From contig NZ_JAAQPI010000010.1 of the NCBI RefSeq assembly GCF_011683955.1, positions 124,001 through 188,000 of the forward strand: a stretch of 64,000 nt of DNA. Direction: 5' to 3'. The position numbers were made by a program, and so were the translations under genes. Positions 1 to 9,240 of this stretch are shown piece after piece. Source of the DNA: Pseudomaricurvus alkylphenolicus. Lineage in GTDB: Bacteria > Pseudomonadota > Gammaproteobacteria > Pseudomonadales > Cellvibrionaceae. Numbering within the stretch: the first letter of the stretch is position 1; every line of letters starts with the position of its first letter. The notes under the pieces were generated by a model that saw nothing but the letters and a program-made list of their open reading frames with translations, was not told the origin of the DNA and did not search any database.

Positions 1-858
1 CTGGCTGGCTGGAAGGCGGTCGTTGACGAGGTGCACCACGGGGGAGCTGCCATCGCTGCCCAGCTTTGGCATGTAGGGGCCGTTCGCAGTAAGGGCGTCG
101 CCCCTTACCCCCAGGCGCCGGGTATCGCTCCCTCAGGTATCGAGATGCCCGAGGGCAATGATATACATGAGATGACGACGAGAGACATTGAAGATGTTAT
201 CGAGGCCTTCCGTCGGGCCGCTGTGGATGCGAAGGAAATCGGGTTCGACGCCATTGAGATTCACGGCGCGCATGGATATCTGATCGACCAGTTTTTTTGG
301 AGCCAATCCAACAGACGCGAAGACAGATATGGAGGAAGCCTGCTTAATCGAGCCAGATTCGCCGCCGAGATTGTCAGTGAAATTCGTCGTTCTGTTGGAA
401 TTGACTTCCCAATCATCTTCAGGTGGTCACAGTGGAAGGAACAGGATCTTACAACCAAACTTGTAGAAAGCCCGACTGATCTGGCCGTTTTTCTTCAGCC
501 ACTGGTTGATGCTGGCGTTGATATGTTTCACTGCTCTACCCACCGCTACTGGGAGCCGGAGTTTGACGGTAGTAGTTTAAATCTGGCCGGGTGGACAAAG
601 AAACTCACAGGCAAACCCACTATTACGGTCGGTAGTATAGGGTTGGGGGACAAACTTCACGAGGACGAATCGGAATTGCAGCGGGACGTAGACCGAAATC
701 TAAAAAATCTTGTACATCGACTAAAATGTGACGAATTCGACCTTGCTGCTGTCGGAAGACCTGTTATTGCCAATCCCTCCTGGGCAAATATAGTAAAGGA
801 AGGAAGATACACTGATCTGTTGCCCTACCGAAAATCACTGTTAAATTCTCTTTACTAG
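1..858 (+). CDS. Old Yellow Enzyme-family NADH:flavin oxidoreductase (5' end outside window)
   Basis: The reading frame is open from base 1, so the gene starts upstream and only its C-terminal 285 residues are here; the GTG at 31 is internal. The sequence AAQLWHVG followed by HGAHGYLIDQF and the N-R-x-D-R-Y-G-G-S stretch are the family's FMN- and substrate-pocket signatures in a TIM barrel. Such enzymes are cytoplasmic FMN proteins that reduce activated C=C bonds or, in some branches, demethylate amines. It precedes the catabolic run on the same strand by 275 bases, so it may take part in the same pathway, for example reducing an unsaturated ring or ring-opened intermediate, but that is inference. 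Family call firm; substrate unknown. Confidence 0.88.
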   Translation: MAGWKAVVDEVHHGGAAIAAQLWHVGAVRSKGVAPYPQAPGIAPSGIEMPEGNDIHEMTTRDIEDVIEAFRRAAVDAKEIGFDAIEIHGAHGYLIDQFFWSQSNRREDRYGGSLLNRARFAAEIVSEIRRSVGIDFPIIFRWSQWKEQDLTTKLVESPTDLAVFLQPLVDAGVDMFHCSTHRYWEPEFDGSSLNLAGWTKKLTGKPTITVGSIGLGDKLHEDESELQRDVDRNLKNLVHRLKCDEFDLAAVGRPVIANPSWANIVKEGRYTDLLPYRKSLLNSLY

Positions 859-1133
859 CTCAATCGCATTCGAATGTAATTCTCCTGTCGCCGCCGAGTT
901 TCTGTTCCGAGCAGCTGATCTCCGGCTGCTTATGCGATGTACTCGCGTATAACCTCCATTGCAATTCACCGATCCAAAAACTCATTCAATAAAGTTTTTT
1001 CACATCAAAAAAAAATTATTATCGAGTAGTGGTAATTACAATTCTTGGTGTTGTAGTTATTGAAGACAAAAAGAAAGTCAGTTCAAGATCAGAAAAATCG
1101 TTGTTTTGTGAGAGTCTATTGAGAGGGTAGGAT
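859..1133 (+). other. Intergenic region upstream of the catabolic run
   Basis: There is no gene. It contains a short hairpin (AGCAGC/GCTGCT around 912-932) without a T run, and A/T-rich sequence ahead of the receptor gene with one candidate operator (listed separately). I could not place a promoter with confidence. Confidence 0.5.
1030..1041. promoter_or_regulatory. Candidate GntR-type operator
   Basis: TGGTAATTACAA is an almost perfect palindrome with the GT-N4-AC core used by many GntR-family regulators. It lies about 96 bases upstream of the receptor start, in the only sizeable gap before the run. No regulator for this run is inside the window. A single short site; could be chance. Confidence 0.3.
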
Positions 1134-1136
1134 GTG

Positions 1137-3704
1137 ATGGTTCATTTTAATAAAAGTAAATTGGTATTGGGTCTTTTTACATCTATTAGTTCATTGGCGA
1201 CAATGAGTCTGGATGTTAACGCTGCATCAAGAAGCTCAGTGCTAGAGGAAGTTATAGTTACGGCTCAAAAACGTGAACAGAATTCCCAGGATGTGGGTAT
1301 CGCGATAAGTGCTATGAGCGGTGAGCAGATGGAAGCACTGGGATTTAGCGAAACAACGGACGTCATCAACTTCACTTCCGGAGTCAACTTCACGGGGTCG
1401 ACGGCAGGACAACACAAGATGTTCAACATCCGCGGTGTTGCTCAACAGGACTACAATGATACTTCAGAGTCACCTAATGCTGTATATATTGACGAAACCT
1501 ACTTGGCAGCCACCTACCTCCAGCGGTTTGGTATGTTCGACATGGAGCGTGTTGAAGTCCTTAAGGGGCCGCAGGGTACGCTGTTTGGACGAAATGCGAC
1601 CGGGGGACTCGGTCACTTCATTACCAATAAACCGACCGACGTCTTCGAAGCGAAGTTAAGCGTAGGGTACGGATCATACAATGAATCCAAATTGGAAGGA
1701 TCGGTAAGCGGCAGTATCAGCGATAATCTGAAAGGTCGCTTCGCAATGATGTATGAAGGCCATGACCCCATCTACAAAAATGACTTTCCGGGCGCGGACG
1801 ATACCTGGGATGAGGATACCTGGGGGATCCGAGCTCACTTGGAGTGGGACATAAGCGACGATGTGACGGCTCTTTTTACGCTTCATCGCGGACGGGAAGA
1901 GATTTCATCCGCACACTATCAGAGTTTTCCCAGTATCGCCGTATTCGATGAGCATGGGAATCAGATAGAAGCTTATCGTCTTCCTGAAGGCTCTACTGAG
2001 ACAAGAGTTGCCATTCAGCAGACACCGGCTGGCGACATTAATGCATGCCCTTTCAACAATGCAGGCTGTTTTATCAATTTTCTGGATGTTGCTCCGGGTG
2101 AAGGGAATTTCCTCTCTTTGCCGGCGGGTGCACTTGGGCCTGGATCACCCAGTTATGATATCGGTGTCGGTGTTCGACCTGTTCCGGGTGCAGACATCGA
2201 TGGCTATAGAGACTCTGATATCGAAAATCTCAGAATTAGCAGTGACTATTCAGTTGCTGACGCCAACAGCTATTCTCTGACTGGAGCTACAGCGAAGTTT
2301 ACCTGGGATATTGCTGACACAGATATCGTTCTAACGTCGATTACCGATTTTAAACATACGACCAAAGTAGACTATCTGGATACAGAAGGCTCGCCTAGCA
2401 ACTCCACCGTTTTTTACGCGCTGGCGAAGGGAAATCAGTGGTCTCAAGAGATCCGCCTTAATGGTCAAACCGATCGCGCCCGTTGGGTTGCAGGCGGATT
2501 CTATCTGCACATCAAGAATTACGACGTAAACACCGGCTTGCTGCTACCTCCGACTACAGCAAATGGAAATGCGGTTAACCGTTTTCAAAATACCTCGGAC
2601 CTGGTGAATGCAGGGCTGCTTCCTGTAAGCCTACTGCCAAATCCCGGACAGAACAGTAGTATTGACCAGGAGACCGAATCCTACTCCATTTTCGGACAGA
2701 TGGACTACGACCTCACTGATACCCTGGTTCTGACGGCGGGTGCCAGACTTATTCGCGAGGAAAAAGAATACGATCATATTACCCAGATGCGATCTCTGGA
2801 TGGCACCGTGCTGGTTAACGATCTGGTTTCTATCGAAAACGGTTTTCTTTTTGACACACTGGTTGATGGAGAGGAATCAGAGGAAACACTTTGGTCTGGA
2901 AAAATCCAACTGGACTGGACCCCGAATGAAGACTTACTTGTTTATGGCGGTGTGAACAGAGGTGTGAAGGCCGGCGGCTTCAATGCCAAGCTGGGAACAG
3001 CTCCTCCGGTACCACCTGCATTTGAATACGATCCGGAAATTTTAACCGCCTATGAAATTGGTTTTAAATCAACGATCTTTGGTGGTACTACACGCTTTAA
3101 TGGTTCAGCTTACTACTACGATTACGATGACAATCAGTCCTTTCAGTATTTTGGACTTCAGAACTACGTGATCAACGTTGATGCGGTCAACAAAGGTGTG
3201 GAATTCGACATTACTTCCAATCCCATCGACGGCCTGGATCTGATGTTTAATGTCGGATACATCGATGCCACCCTGGAAGATGTGCCTTTTGCCACCGGAG
3301 AATTTGGTCCAAATGGTGTAGGCAACGACGTCAGATTGCTTGACAAAAAACCAGCGTATACACCGAAGATAAGCTATTCGGGGCTGGCCCGCTATGAATG
3401 GGATTCACCCTTCTCCGACGGAAGCCTATACGTCCAGTATGACTTCTTCTATTCAGACTCCTATTACACCTTTGTCACCAATTATGAGGCTACGGAAATG
3501 GAGGATCATCTGGTCCACAACTTCCGACTTGGTTACACCTCGGAAGACAGAAGCTGGGGTGTTGATTTGGTACTGGAGAACGTAGAAGACGAACGCTACA
3601 GCGAAATTGCCTTTGAATTCTCTTCTATCTGTGGTTGCAGTGACTACGCGGTATCTGGCAAGCCCCGTTGGGCGAGTGCCACGGTTTACTACAACTGGGA
3701 CTAA
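1137..3704 (+). CDS. TonB-dependent outer-membrane receptor
   Basis: The protein is 855 residues from the ATG at 1137; a GTG immediately upstream at 1134 is the alternative start. A signal peptide (about residues 1-30) is followed by the TonB-box-like EEVIVTAQKR, a plug domain with the RVEVLKGPQGTLFGRNATGG motif, and a long beta-barrel ending in an aromatic residue pattern (VYYNWD). It would import a scarce or bulky substrate across the outer membrane using TonB energy. As the first gene of the co-directional catabolic run, 49 bases ahead of the next gene, it is the likely uptake route for that pathway's substrate, although small zwitterions usually pass porins, so it may instead serve a larger conjugate. 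Confidence 0.93.
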   Translation: MVHFNKSKLVLGLFTSISSLATMSLDVNAASRSSVLEEVIVTAQKREQNSQDVGIAISAMSGEQMEALGFSETTDVINFTSGVNFTGSTAGQHKMFNIRGVAQQDYNDTSESPNAVYIDETYLAATYLQRFGMFDMERVEVLKGPQGTLFGRNATGGLGHFITNKPTDVFEAKLSVGYGSYNESKLEGSVSGSISDNLKGRFAMMYEGHDPIYKNDFPGADDTWDEDTWGIRAHLEWDISDDVTALFTLHRGREEISSAHYQSFPSIAVFDEHGNQIEAYRLPEGSTETRVAIQQTPAGDINACPFNNAGCFINFLDVAPGEGNFLSLPAGALGPGSPSYDIGVGVRPVPGADIDGYRDSDIENLRISSDYSVADANSYSLTGATAKFTWDIADTDIVLTSITDFKHTTKVDYLDTEGSPSNSTVFYALAKGNQWSQEIRLNGQTDRARWVAGGFYLHIKNYDVNTGLLLPPTTANGNAVNRFQNTSDLVNAGLLPVSLLPNPGQNSSIDQETESYSIFGQMDYDLTDTLVLTAGARLIREEKEYDHITQMRSLDGTVLVNDLVSIENGFLFDTLVDGEESEETLWSGKIQLDWTPNEDLLVYGGVNRGVKAGGFNAKLGTAPPVPPAFEYDPEILTAYEIGFKSTIFGGTTRFNGSAYYYDYDDNQSFQYFGLQNYVINVDAVNKGVEFDITSNPIDGLDLMFNVGYIDATLEDVPFATGEFGPNGVGNDVRLLDKKPAYTPKISYSGLARYEWDSPFSDGSLYVQYDFFYSDSYYTFVTNYEATEMEDHLVHNFRLGYTSEDRSWGVDLVLENVEDERYSEIAFEFSSICGCSDYAVSGKPRWASATVYYNWD

Positions 3705-3753
3705 CCCCGCGCGGTTTCTAAGCTAGCCAATTTAAGAATAGGAGATATATCGG

Positions 3754-4512
3754 ATGTCCGATAAAAGAATCGTCAGAGTGGGGCAAATTGTCCCCAGTTC
3801 TAATACGACAATGGAAACGGAAGTTCCTTTGATGTTGTCCAGGGCTGAAGCCACAAGCTCCGTACAATTCACGTTTCACTCCAGCAGAATGCGAATGAAA
3901 ACCGTGTCGAAGGAAGAATTGACCAAGATGAACACGCAGGTGGCCAGATGTGCCCAGGAGCTGGCGGACGCTCGTATGGATGTGGTCGCTACCGCATGCC
4001 TTGTCGCCATCATGTGTCAAGGCAGGGGGCATCACCGTATCGCGGAAAAGGAGATCAGGGAAGCGACCCATGTGGATTCACCTGATACTAAGGTGTTATC
4101 GAGCGCCGGGGCACTGGTTGATAGCCTGAAAGCAATGGATGCAAAAAAAGTGTCAATCATAACTCCGTATGTACAGAGTCTCACCGATCTCGTCGTAGAC
4201 TACATCGAAGCGGAAGGGGTCGAGGTACAGGACGCCATTGCTTTGGAAATCCCGGACAATCTCGCCGTTGGCAGAAGAGACCCCTTGGCACTGGTGGATG
4301 TCGTTAAAAGACTGAATGTATCAAATGCCGACGCACTGGTGTTATCAGCGTGCGTGCAGATGCCTTCACTGCCAGCCCTTGATGTTGTTCAGAAGACTCA
4401 AGATATCCCCGTTGTTTCGACCGCAGCCTGTACCGCCTTTCAGATGTTGAAAACACTGGGATTATCGACATCGATTCCCAATGCCGGAGACCTGCTTTCA
4501 GGCCAATACTAA
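3754..4512 (+). CDS. Maleate cis-trans isomerase family protein (NicE/MaiA-like)
   Basis: The protein has 252 residues, the usual length of Asp/Glu racemase-superfamily maleate isomerases. The N-terminal GQIVPSSNTTMETE loop and two cysteines, C82 (in TACLVAIMC) and C200 (in LSACVQMPSL), 118 residues apart, match the two catalytic cysteines of bacterial maleate isomerases (76 and 194 in the Nocardia enzyme, from memory). The expected reaction is maleate to fumarate, the last step of the maleamate pathway of nicotinate breakdown. An AGGAGA box sits 9 bases before the ATG. It lies 35 bases from the Rieske oxygenase gene. An arylmalonate decarboxylase-like role is less likely because those enzymes differ in cysteine arrangement. 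Confidence 0.82.
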   Translation: MSDKRIVRVGQIVPSSNTTMETEVPLMLSRAEATSSVQFTFHSSRMRMKTVSKEELTKMNTQVARCAQELADARMDVVATACLVAIMCQGRGHHRIAEKEIREATHVDSPDTKVLSSAGALVDSLKAMDAKKVSIITPYVQSLTDLVVDYIEAEGVEVQDAIALEIPDNLAVGRRDPLALVDVVKRLNVSNADALVLSACVQMPSLPALDVVQKTQDIPVVSTAACTAFQMLKTLGLSTSIPNAGDLLSGQY

Positions 4513-4547
4513 CACTCAGTTGCTAACCGCAAAAATGGAGAATATAC

Positions 4548-5696
4548 ATGTCAAGCAAATTCGAATTCGAAATTAATCCAAACGAGCGCGGCTATAGCGT
4601 TATCAAAGACGCTGACGCGATGAATCACAATCATAAATCGGGACACGTTTATACTTCTGCCGAAGTTTATGAGATCGAAAAAAAGGAAATCTTCTATAAG
4701 GACTGGCTCTGCGTCGGTCGTGTGGAAGAAGTAGAAAACGTGGGTGACTACATTACTCACAGAATCGCTGACGAGCCGATCATCGTTACTAAAAACAAGG
4801 CTGGCGAAATCGTGGCCATGGCCAATGTTTGTAAACACCGAGGTGTTGAGGTCGCATTTGGTGAAGGCAACACCAAAAACTTTACCTGCCCCTACCATGG
4901 CTGGGTGTATGACCTTGATGGCAATCTGAAGAGCGCACTTCATCTCGAAAAAGAGACATTCGAACCCAAGAAATGTCAGCTTCCGCATTTGCATGTTGAT
5001 ACCTGGGCAGGCTTTATCTTCGTTACCTTCAACAAAAACCCCAAGCCGTTATTGGATTGTCTTGGTAATGTAGAAGAAATTTACGGCCCGTATCAGTTTG
5101 ATCGTATGCGGATGGCGGCAAAGTTCCCCACCGAGCTGAACTGCAACTGGAAACTGCTGAATGAAAACCTGACGGATATTTATCATATTGCTGTATTGCA
5201 TCTTGATACATTTGGCAAGCACCAGCCTCTGGACGGCTATCGCTTCGAAACTACGCCACAAGGCGGCTATCACGGGCGCTTTATTGGTGGTGCCCTGGTG
5301 CCCGGCGGTGAGTCTCTGTTCGGCCCCATTCCCTGGTTGCCCGAAGAATTGAAGAGCGGTGGATACTCCAGCCACATTCCACCGAATATGGCCTTCTTCC
5401 CACGCTTTGATAACCTCTCTTGCTCCGTAAACTGGCCAATCGATGTAGACCGTTGCATGGGATGGACGTACATCATGTTCCCGGAAGAGCACTTCTCTCA
5501 ACCTAACTTTAAGGAGAAGGTAAAGGTCTACGAGGACTTTTACAAAGCATTCCTGGACGAAGACACTGAGATGATCCTCTCCTTGCAGAAAGGCCTTAAG
5601 TCACAATATTACGGTCGAGGCCCAATGTCTCCGTTTGAAGCGGGTGTAGCTGGTGTGATCAAACACAATATCGAAGACATCGGTACCAGTGACTGA
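4548..5696 (+). CDS. Rieske non-heme iron oxygenase, large subunit
   Basis: The protein has 382 residues. The Rieske [2Fe-2S] ligands are C95-x-H97 (CKHRG) and C114-x2-H117 (CPYHGW). The mononuclear iron site is visible as D210-x2-H213-x4-H218 in NENLTDIYHIAVLH. The overall layout resembles the alpha-only (trimeric) oxygenases that hydroxylate or demethylate quaternary ammonium and small aromatic compounds. It should receive electrons from the ferredoxin at 10606 and the reductase at 6878, which completes a three-component system within one run. I infer it performs the entry hydroxylation of the pathway substrate. No beta-subunit gene is present. A GGAG box precedes the ATG. Confidence 0.93.
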   Translation: MSSKFEFEINPNERGYSVIKDADAMNHNHKSGHVYTSAEVYEIEKKEIFYKDWLCVGRVEEVENVGDYITHRIADEPIIVTKNKAGEIVAMANVCKHRGVEVAFGEGNTKNFTCPYHGWVYDLDGNLKSALHLEKETFEPKKCQLPHLHVDTWAGFIFVTFNKNPKPLLDCLGNVEEIYGPYQFDRMRMAAKFPTELNCNWKLLNENLTDIYHIAVLHLDTFGKHQPLDGYRFETTPQGGYHGRFIGGALVPGGESLFGPIPWLPEELKSGGYSSHIPPNMAFFPRFDNLSCSVNWPIDVDRCMGWTYIMFPEEHFSQPNFKEKVKVYEDFYKAFLDEDTEMILSLQKGLKSQYYGRGPMSPFEAGVAGVIKHNIEDIGTSD

Positions 5697-5780
5697 TATC
5701 CAAAGTATCGGAAAACTGCCCCACAGCACCGGTTTGTGTTGTGGGCCACCATTAATTTATCTAGGTTATGGGTTACACCA

Positions 5781-6833
5781 ATGGCATATATACCAAAAGA
5801 TATAGGGGCTGATTTATCGAAAGCCGCACTCATTATGTTACGGGACATGATGTGCGTTAAGGAAGGTGAAAGTGTTCTAATTACCGCCGATATCAACACA
5901 GAAAGGCGCGCTGTGGTTGCCTTGGTAAACGCAGCATACGCATTGGGAGCGAAGGCAGCTTCGATGACCCTGTCTCCTGCGTTGCCTTTTCAGGGGGGAT
6001 TGGCAAACCCTTACCTTTCAGATCCGGTAGTGGCTGCCTGCAAAAACTGTGATGCCTGGATTGACTTGTGTATGCCGTATATTGCCGGTGCCAGTGTTTA
6101 TGATGAGGCAATGAAGAATGGACGTACACGTTATTTCCTGGCTGCCGATATTGCGGCGGAAGGAATTGTGAGAATCTTCGCAAACGCAGACTTGGACAAG
6201 GTGTTTGCGGTATCGGACATTGTCAACGACCTGCTTGCCTCTTCGGCGGGCAAACAATGCCGTATCACAACTCCTGGCGGAACGGATGTGAGCTTTACAC
6301 TGGCAAACCCTGAAGGCCTGGATATCGCCAGGGCGACTAAGCCGGGGGGTTATTTCGTTCCTGGTACGGTCATGGTGATACCGGAATTGGAGACCGTTAA
6401 AGGTACCGTAGTGTGTGAAGCCGTATTCCATGAATACTACACAGCGCTCAATCAAGAGCCCTTGACTTTCGAAATTGAAGGGAAGATTACCTCGGTAACA
6501 GGCGGTGGCCCTGAACTCAGAGTAATTGACCGCTCATTGCGACGTGCTGGCAATGGGGCCTACGGCAATATTGTGCACTTTACTTGTGGCTACCATCCGG
6601 CAGCGCGTTTCACAGGGCGATCGTTTATCGAGGATCAACGTGTCATAGGCTGCAATGCGGTTGGGTTGGGATTGCCCCAGTGGGTTGAGGGGGGAGGCGA
6701 GAATCATCCCGACTGTGTCATGAAAAATCAGTCCCTTTGGATCGGTGATCAACAGATTATCAGTAACGGAAATTTTGTTGGTCCGGATAACCTGGTCGCA
6801 GCAGCGTCAGAGCTGGAAGTTGTTTATCTCTGA
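5781..6833 (+). CDS. NicX-like 2,5-dihydroxypyridine dioxygenase / M29-fold protein
   Basis: I start the gene at the ATG at 5781, giving 350 residues; the open frame continues upstream to a GTG at 5736 but that extension looks unrelated. The C-terminal half carries H266 (in YGNIVHFTCGYHP), H309 and D311 (NHPD), plus the T-x-E-I-E-G-K-I-T and GG-x-E segments. From memory these line up with the Fe(II) ligands H265, H318 and D320 of Pseudomonas NicX, which is also 350 residues and opens 2,5-dihydroxypyridine to N-formylmaleamate. The alternative is a thermophilic-type M29 aminopeptidase, which shares the fold, but the gene company (maleate isomerase, amidase, hydrolase, Rieske system) strongly favours ring cleavage. 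No signal peptide. Confidence 0.72.
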   Translation: MAYIPKDIGADLSKAALIMLRDMMCVKEGESVLITADINTERRAVVALVNAAYALGAKAASMTLSPALPFQGGLANPYLSDPVVAACKNCDAWIDLCMPYIAGASVYDEAMKNGRTRYFLAADIAAEGIVRIFANADLDKVFAVSDIVNDLLASSAGKQCRITTPGGTDVSFTLANPEGLDIARATKPGGYFVPGTVMVIPELETVKGTVVCEAVFHEYYTALNQEPLTFEIEGKITSVTGGGPELRVIDRSLRRAGNGAYGNIVHFTCGYHPAARFTGRSFIEDQRVIGCNAVGLGLPQWVEGGGENHPDCVMKNQSLWIGDQQIISNGNFVGPDNLVAAASELEVVYL

Positions 6834-6877
6834 TTATTGTTTCCATTATTTCAATACGTTTTTAGGCAGTTAATGAT

Positions 6878-8095
6878 ATGAGCGGATTTGTAATCGTAGG
6901 CGCTGGGCAAGCCGGTGCTTGTGCAGCCAGTACCATGCGGAAAGTGGGGTACAGTGGAAAAATTACATTGATTGGGGAAGAGCCCGACATCCCCTATGAA
7001 AGACCGCCGCTGTCTAAAGGCGTATTGATGGGTACTGAAAGCCCTGAATCCAGCAGTATTTTCGACAGAGATTTCTATAGAGAGAAGAATATTGATTTGT
7101 TGACATCGACCAGCGTACAAGCCATTGATGTTGATCATCAACGAGTGGATATGGGCTCGGCTGGCTCCCTAAGCTACAGTAAGCTGCTCATTTCCACCGG
7201 ACTACGGGCTCGAAAATTGGATGTTCCTGGTGGCGATCTGGGCGGAGTTTATTACCTTCGATCAACTGTAGACACCAGCGTTCTCAGTGAAGCCTTACAG
7301 CAAAAGGGGCACCTTGTTGTTATTGGCGGTGGCTATTTGGGGCTGGAAGTCGCCTCCAGCGCAAGAAAAATGGGCTGGAAAGTAACGGTGCTCGCACGAG
7401 GCGATCGCTTGCTGTCAAAACTTCCGAGCAGGGAAATCAGCGGCTTTGTCCATGATCTTCATAGTCGTAATGGGGTGGAGGTCAGATTCAATGCGGGAAT
7501 TAAAGCACTCAACGGCAACGGATACGTAAAGAGCGTCACCTTGGAGGATGGTGAAGTTGTGCCCGCTGACGCGGTCTTTGTCGGCGTGGGAGGAATTCCA
7601 AATATTGAGATCGGCGTTGAAGCCGGACTGGAAATCGAGGGTGGAATCCGCGTCAATCAATATGGAGAGACCAATGTTCCCAATATATACGCAGCAGGCG
7701 ATGTAACATCACACTATAATCCATGGGCTCGCCAGTACCTTCAGCCAGAATCCTGGCAGGTGGCGCAGAACCAGTCTGAAATTGTTGCTCGCAACATGTG
7801 CGGCGAACGAGTCAGCTACGAGGAGGTTCCCTGGTTTTGGACCGATCAATTTGGTTGCAATATCCAGACGACGGGGCTGCCGCTCGACTCCGATGACGCT
7901 TATTACCGGGGCGAGGCAGGATCGGAATCCTTTACGGCGTTCTATTTCAGGAAGAGTCAACTTGTTGGCGCAGTAGCCTTTAATGCAGGAATGGATATCC
8001 GTATCGCTCAGAAACTTATCGAAAAAGGCATCCAGGTTGATCCTCACGAAGTTTCGGATACAGCCACTAACTTAAGGTCTTTACTGAAGCGCTAG
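6878..8095 (+). CDS. FAD-dependent NAD(P)H:ferredoxin reductase of the Rieske system
   Basis: The protein has 405 residues with two Rossmann dinucleotide motifs: GAGQAG near residues 8-13 for FAD and VVIGGGYLG near 147-155 for NAD(P)H. IYAAGDV near residue 275 is the third FAD contact, and the C-terminal domain is that of the rhodocoxin/putidaredoxin reductase group. YERPPLSKG near residue 40 is also characteristic. It would pass electrons from NADH to the Rieske ferredoxin at 10606 and on to the oxygenase at 4548. It stands 44 bases after the NicX-like gene on the same strand. Confidence 0.9.
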   Translation: MSGFVIVGAGQAGACAASTMRKVGYSGKITLIGEEPDIPYERPPLSKGVLMGTESPESSSIFDRDFYREKNIDLLTSTSVQAIDVDHQRVDMGSAGSLSYSKLLISTGLRARKLDVPGGDLGGVYYLRSTVDTSVLSEALQQKGHLVVIGGGYLGLEVASSARKMGWKVTVLARGDRLLSKLPSREISGFVHDLHSRNGVEVRFNAGIKALNGNGYVKSVTLEDGEVVPADAVFVGVGGIPNIEIGVEAGLEIEGGIRVNQYGETNVPNIYAAGDVTSHYNPWARQYLQPESWQVAQNQSEIVARNMCGERVSYEEVPWFWTDQFGCNIQTTGLPLDSDDAYYRGEAGSESFTAFYFRKSQLVGAVAFNAGMDIRIAQKLIEKGIQVDPHEVSDTATNLRSLLKR

Positions 8096-8164
8096 AACCG
8101 AAATCTTTGGATTTCACGAGTGCAAGCTAATGCTCATTTTTCGTAACCGACTTAGAGAAATACC

Positions 8165-9181
8165 GTGAAAGCATTAAAAACAAGTGAAAAGAGCTTCAGA
8201 GCACCAGATTTTAAGCTGGAGTCCGGAGAGATTCTCCCCTTAGCTGAATTGAAGTATCAAACCTACGGGAGTCTGAATCGAAGCAGAAGCAACGTTGTCA
8301 TTATTCCAACCCACTTTGGAGGAACTCACCGAGAGAGCACTTACTTGTTTGGCGAAGGTCGATCGATTGACACCGACCGCTATTTTATTGTCGTCGTCAA
8401 CCTCTTGGGAAACGGGCTTTCGACCTCTCCCAGTAATTCTGACCACCCCGCTCTGTTTCCGAAGGTTTCCGTGGCAGACAATGTGCGACTACAGAAAAAG
8501 ATGCTACAGGAAGAATTTGGAGTGGAACGGCTGGCCTTGGCAGTGGGATTTTCGATGGGAGCTGTGCAAGCTTATCACTGGGCAGCTCTATTTCCGGAAC
8601 AGGTAGAGCGCTTAGCGGCGATCTGTGGTTCTGCGCGAGTATCCGCACACAACTATGTATTTCTGGAAGGAATGAAGGCGGCTCTGAAAGCTGACCAATC
8701 CTGGCAGGATGGAGACTATAACGTGGCTCCGATGCAGGGCCTGAAGGCTATGGCCAGAGCCTGGGCGGCATGGCCACCTTCAGCGCACTTCTATCGAGAT
8801 CGGTTATTTGAGAATCTTGGGTACCGTAGTGTTGACGAATTTCTGGTTGGATACTGGGAAGCGACCTATACCAAAATGGATGCAAACAATGTGCTTAGCC
8901 AGATCGAAACCTGGCAGACATCGGATATCAGTGCCAATGAGAAATACGGAGGCGATTTCGATCGAGCATTGAGTGAAATAACGGCGAAAACGTTTGTAAT
9001 GCCATGTGCCAATGACGCCTATTTTCCTCCGGAAGACAGCGCCTATGAGGTAAAACGTATCAAAAATGCAGAGTTGCGGATCATTGACTCCCAGTGGGGG
9101 CACTGGGCGGGGTCCGGCCGCAATATAGAGGACACCAAAGTGATTGATGAAAATTTGCGGGAATTGCTGGAGTCTTCCTAA
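8165..9181 (+). CDS. MetX-fold alpha/beta hydrolase
   Basis: The 338-residue protein starts at GTG. It has the homoserine O-acetyltransferase (MetX) layout with a probable triad of S130 (GFSMG elbow), D284 (CANDAYF) and H313 (WGHWAG). Many MetX-like proteins in catabolic clusters are plain hydrolases rather than acyltransferases. Placed between a NicX-like dioxygenase and an amidase, it is a candidate for the deformylase step carried out by NicD in nicotinate degradation (N-formylmaleamate to maleamate plus formate), though NicD itself is a shorter hydrolase. The family call is solid; the deformylase role is inference, and no methionine-synthesis gene lies nearby. Confidence 0.75.
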   Translation: MKALKTSEKSFRAPDFKLESGEILPLAELKYQTYGSLNRSRSNVVIIPTHFGGTHRESTYLFGEGRSIDTDRYFIVVVNLLGNGLSTSPSNSDHPALFPKVSVADNVRLQKKMLQEEFGVERLALAVGFSMGAVQAYHWAALFPEQVERLAAICGSARVSAHNYVFLEGMKAALKADQSWQDGDYNVAPMQGLKAMARAWAAWPPSAHFYRDRLFENLGYRSVDEFLVGYWEATYTKMDANNVLSQIETWQTSDISANEKYGGDFDRALSEITAKTFVMPCANDAYFPPEDSAYEVKRIKNAELRIIDSQWGHWAGSGRNIEDTKVIDENLRELLESS

Positions 9182-9240
9182 ACCGAACTCAGTTTTATCG
9201 ATAAATCCTACAACACAGAATCAGTGGCAGGAGTAATAGA

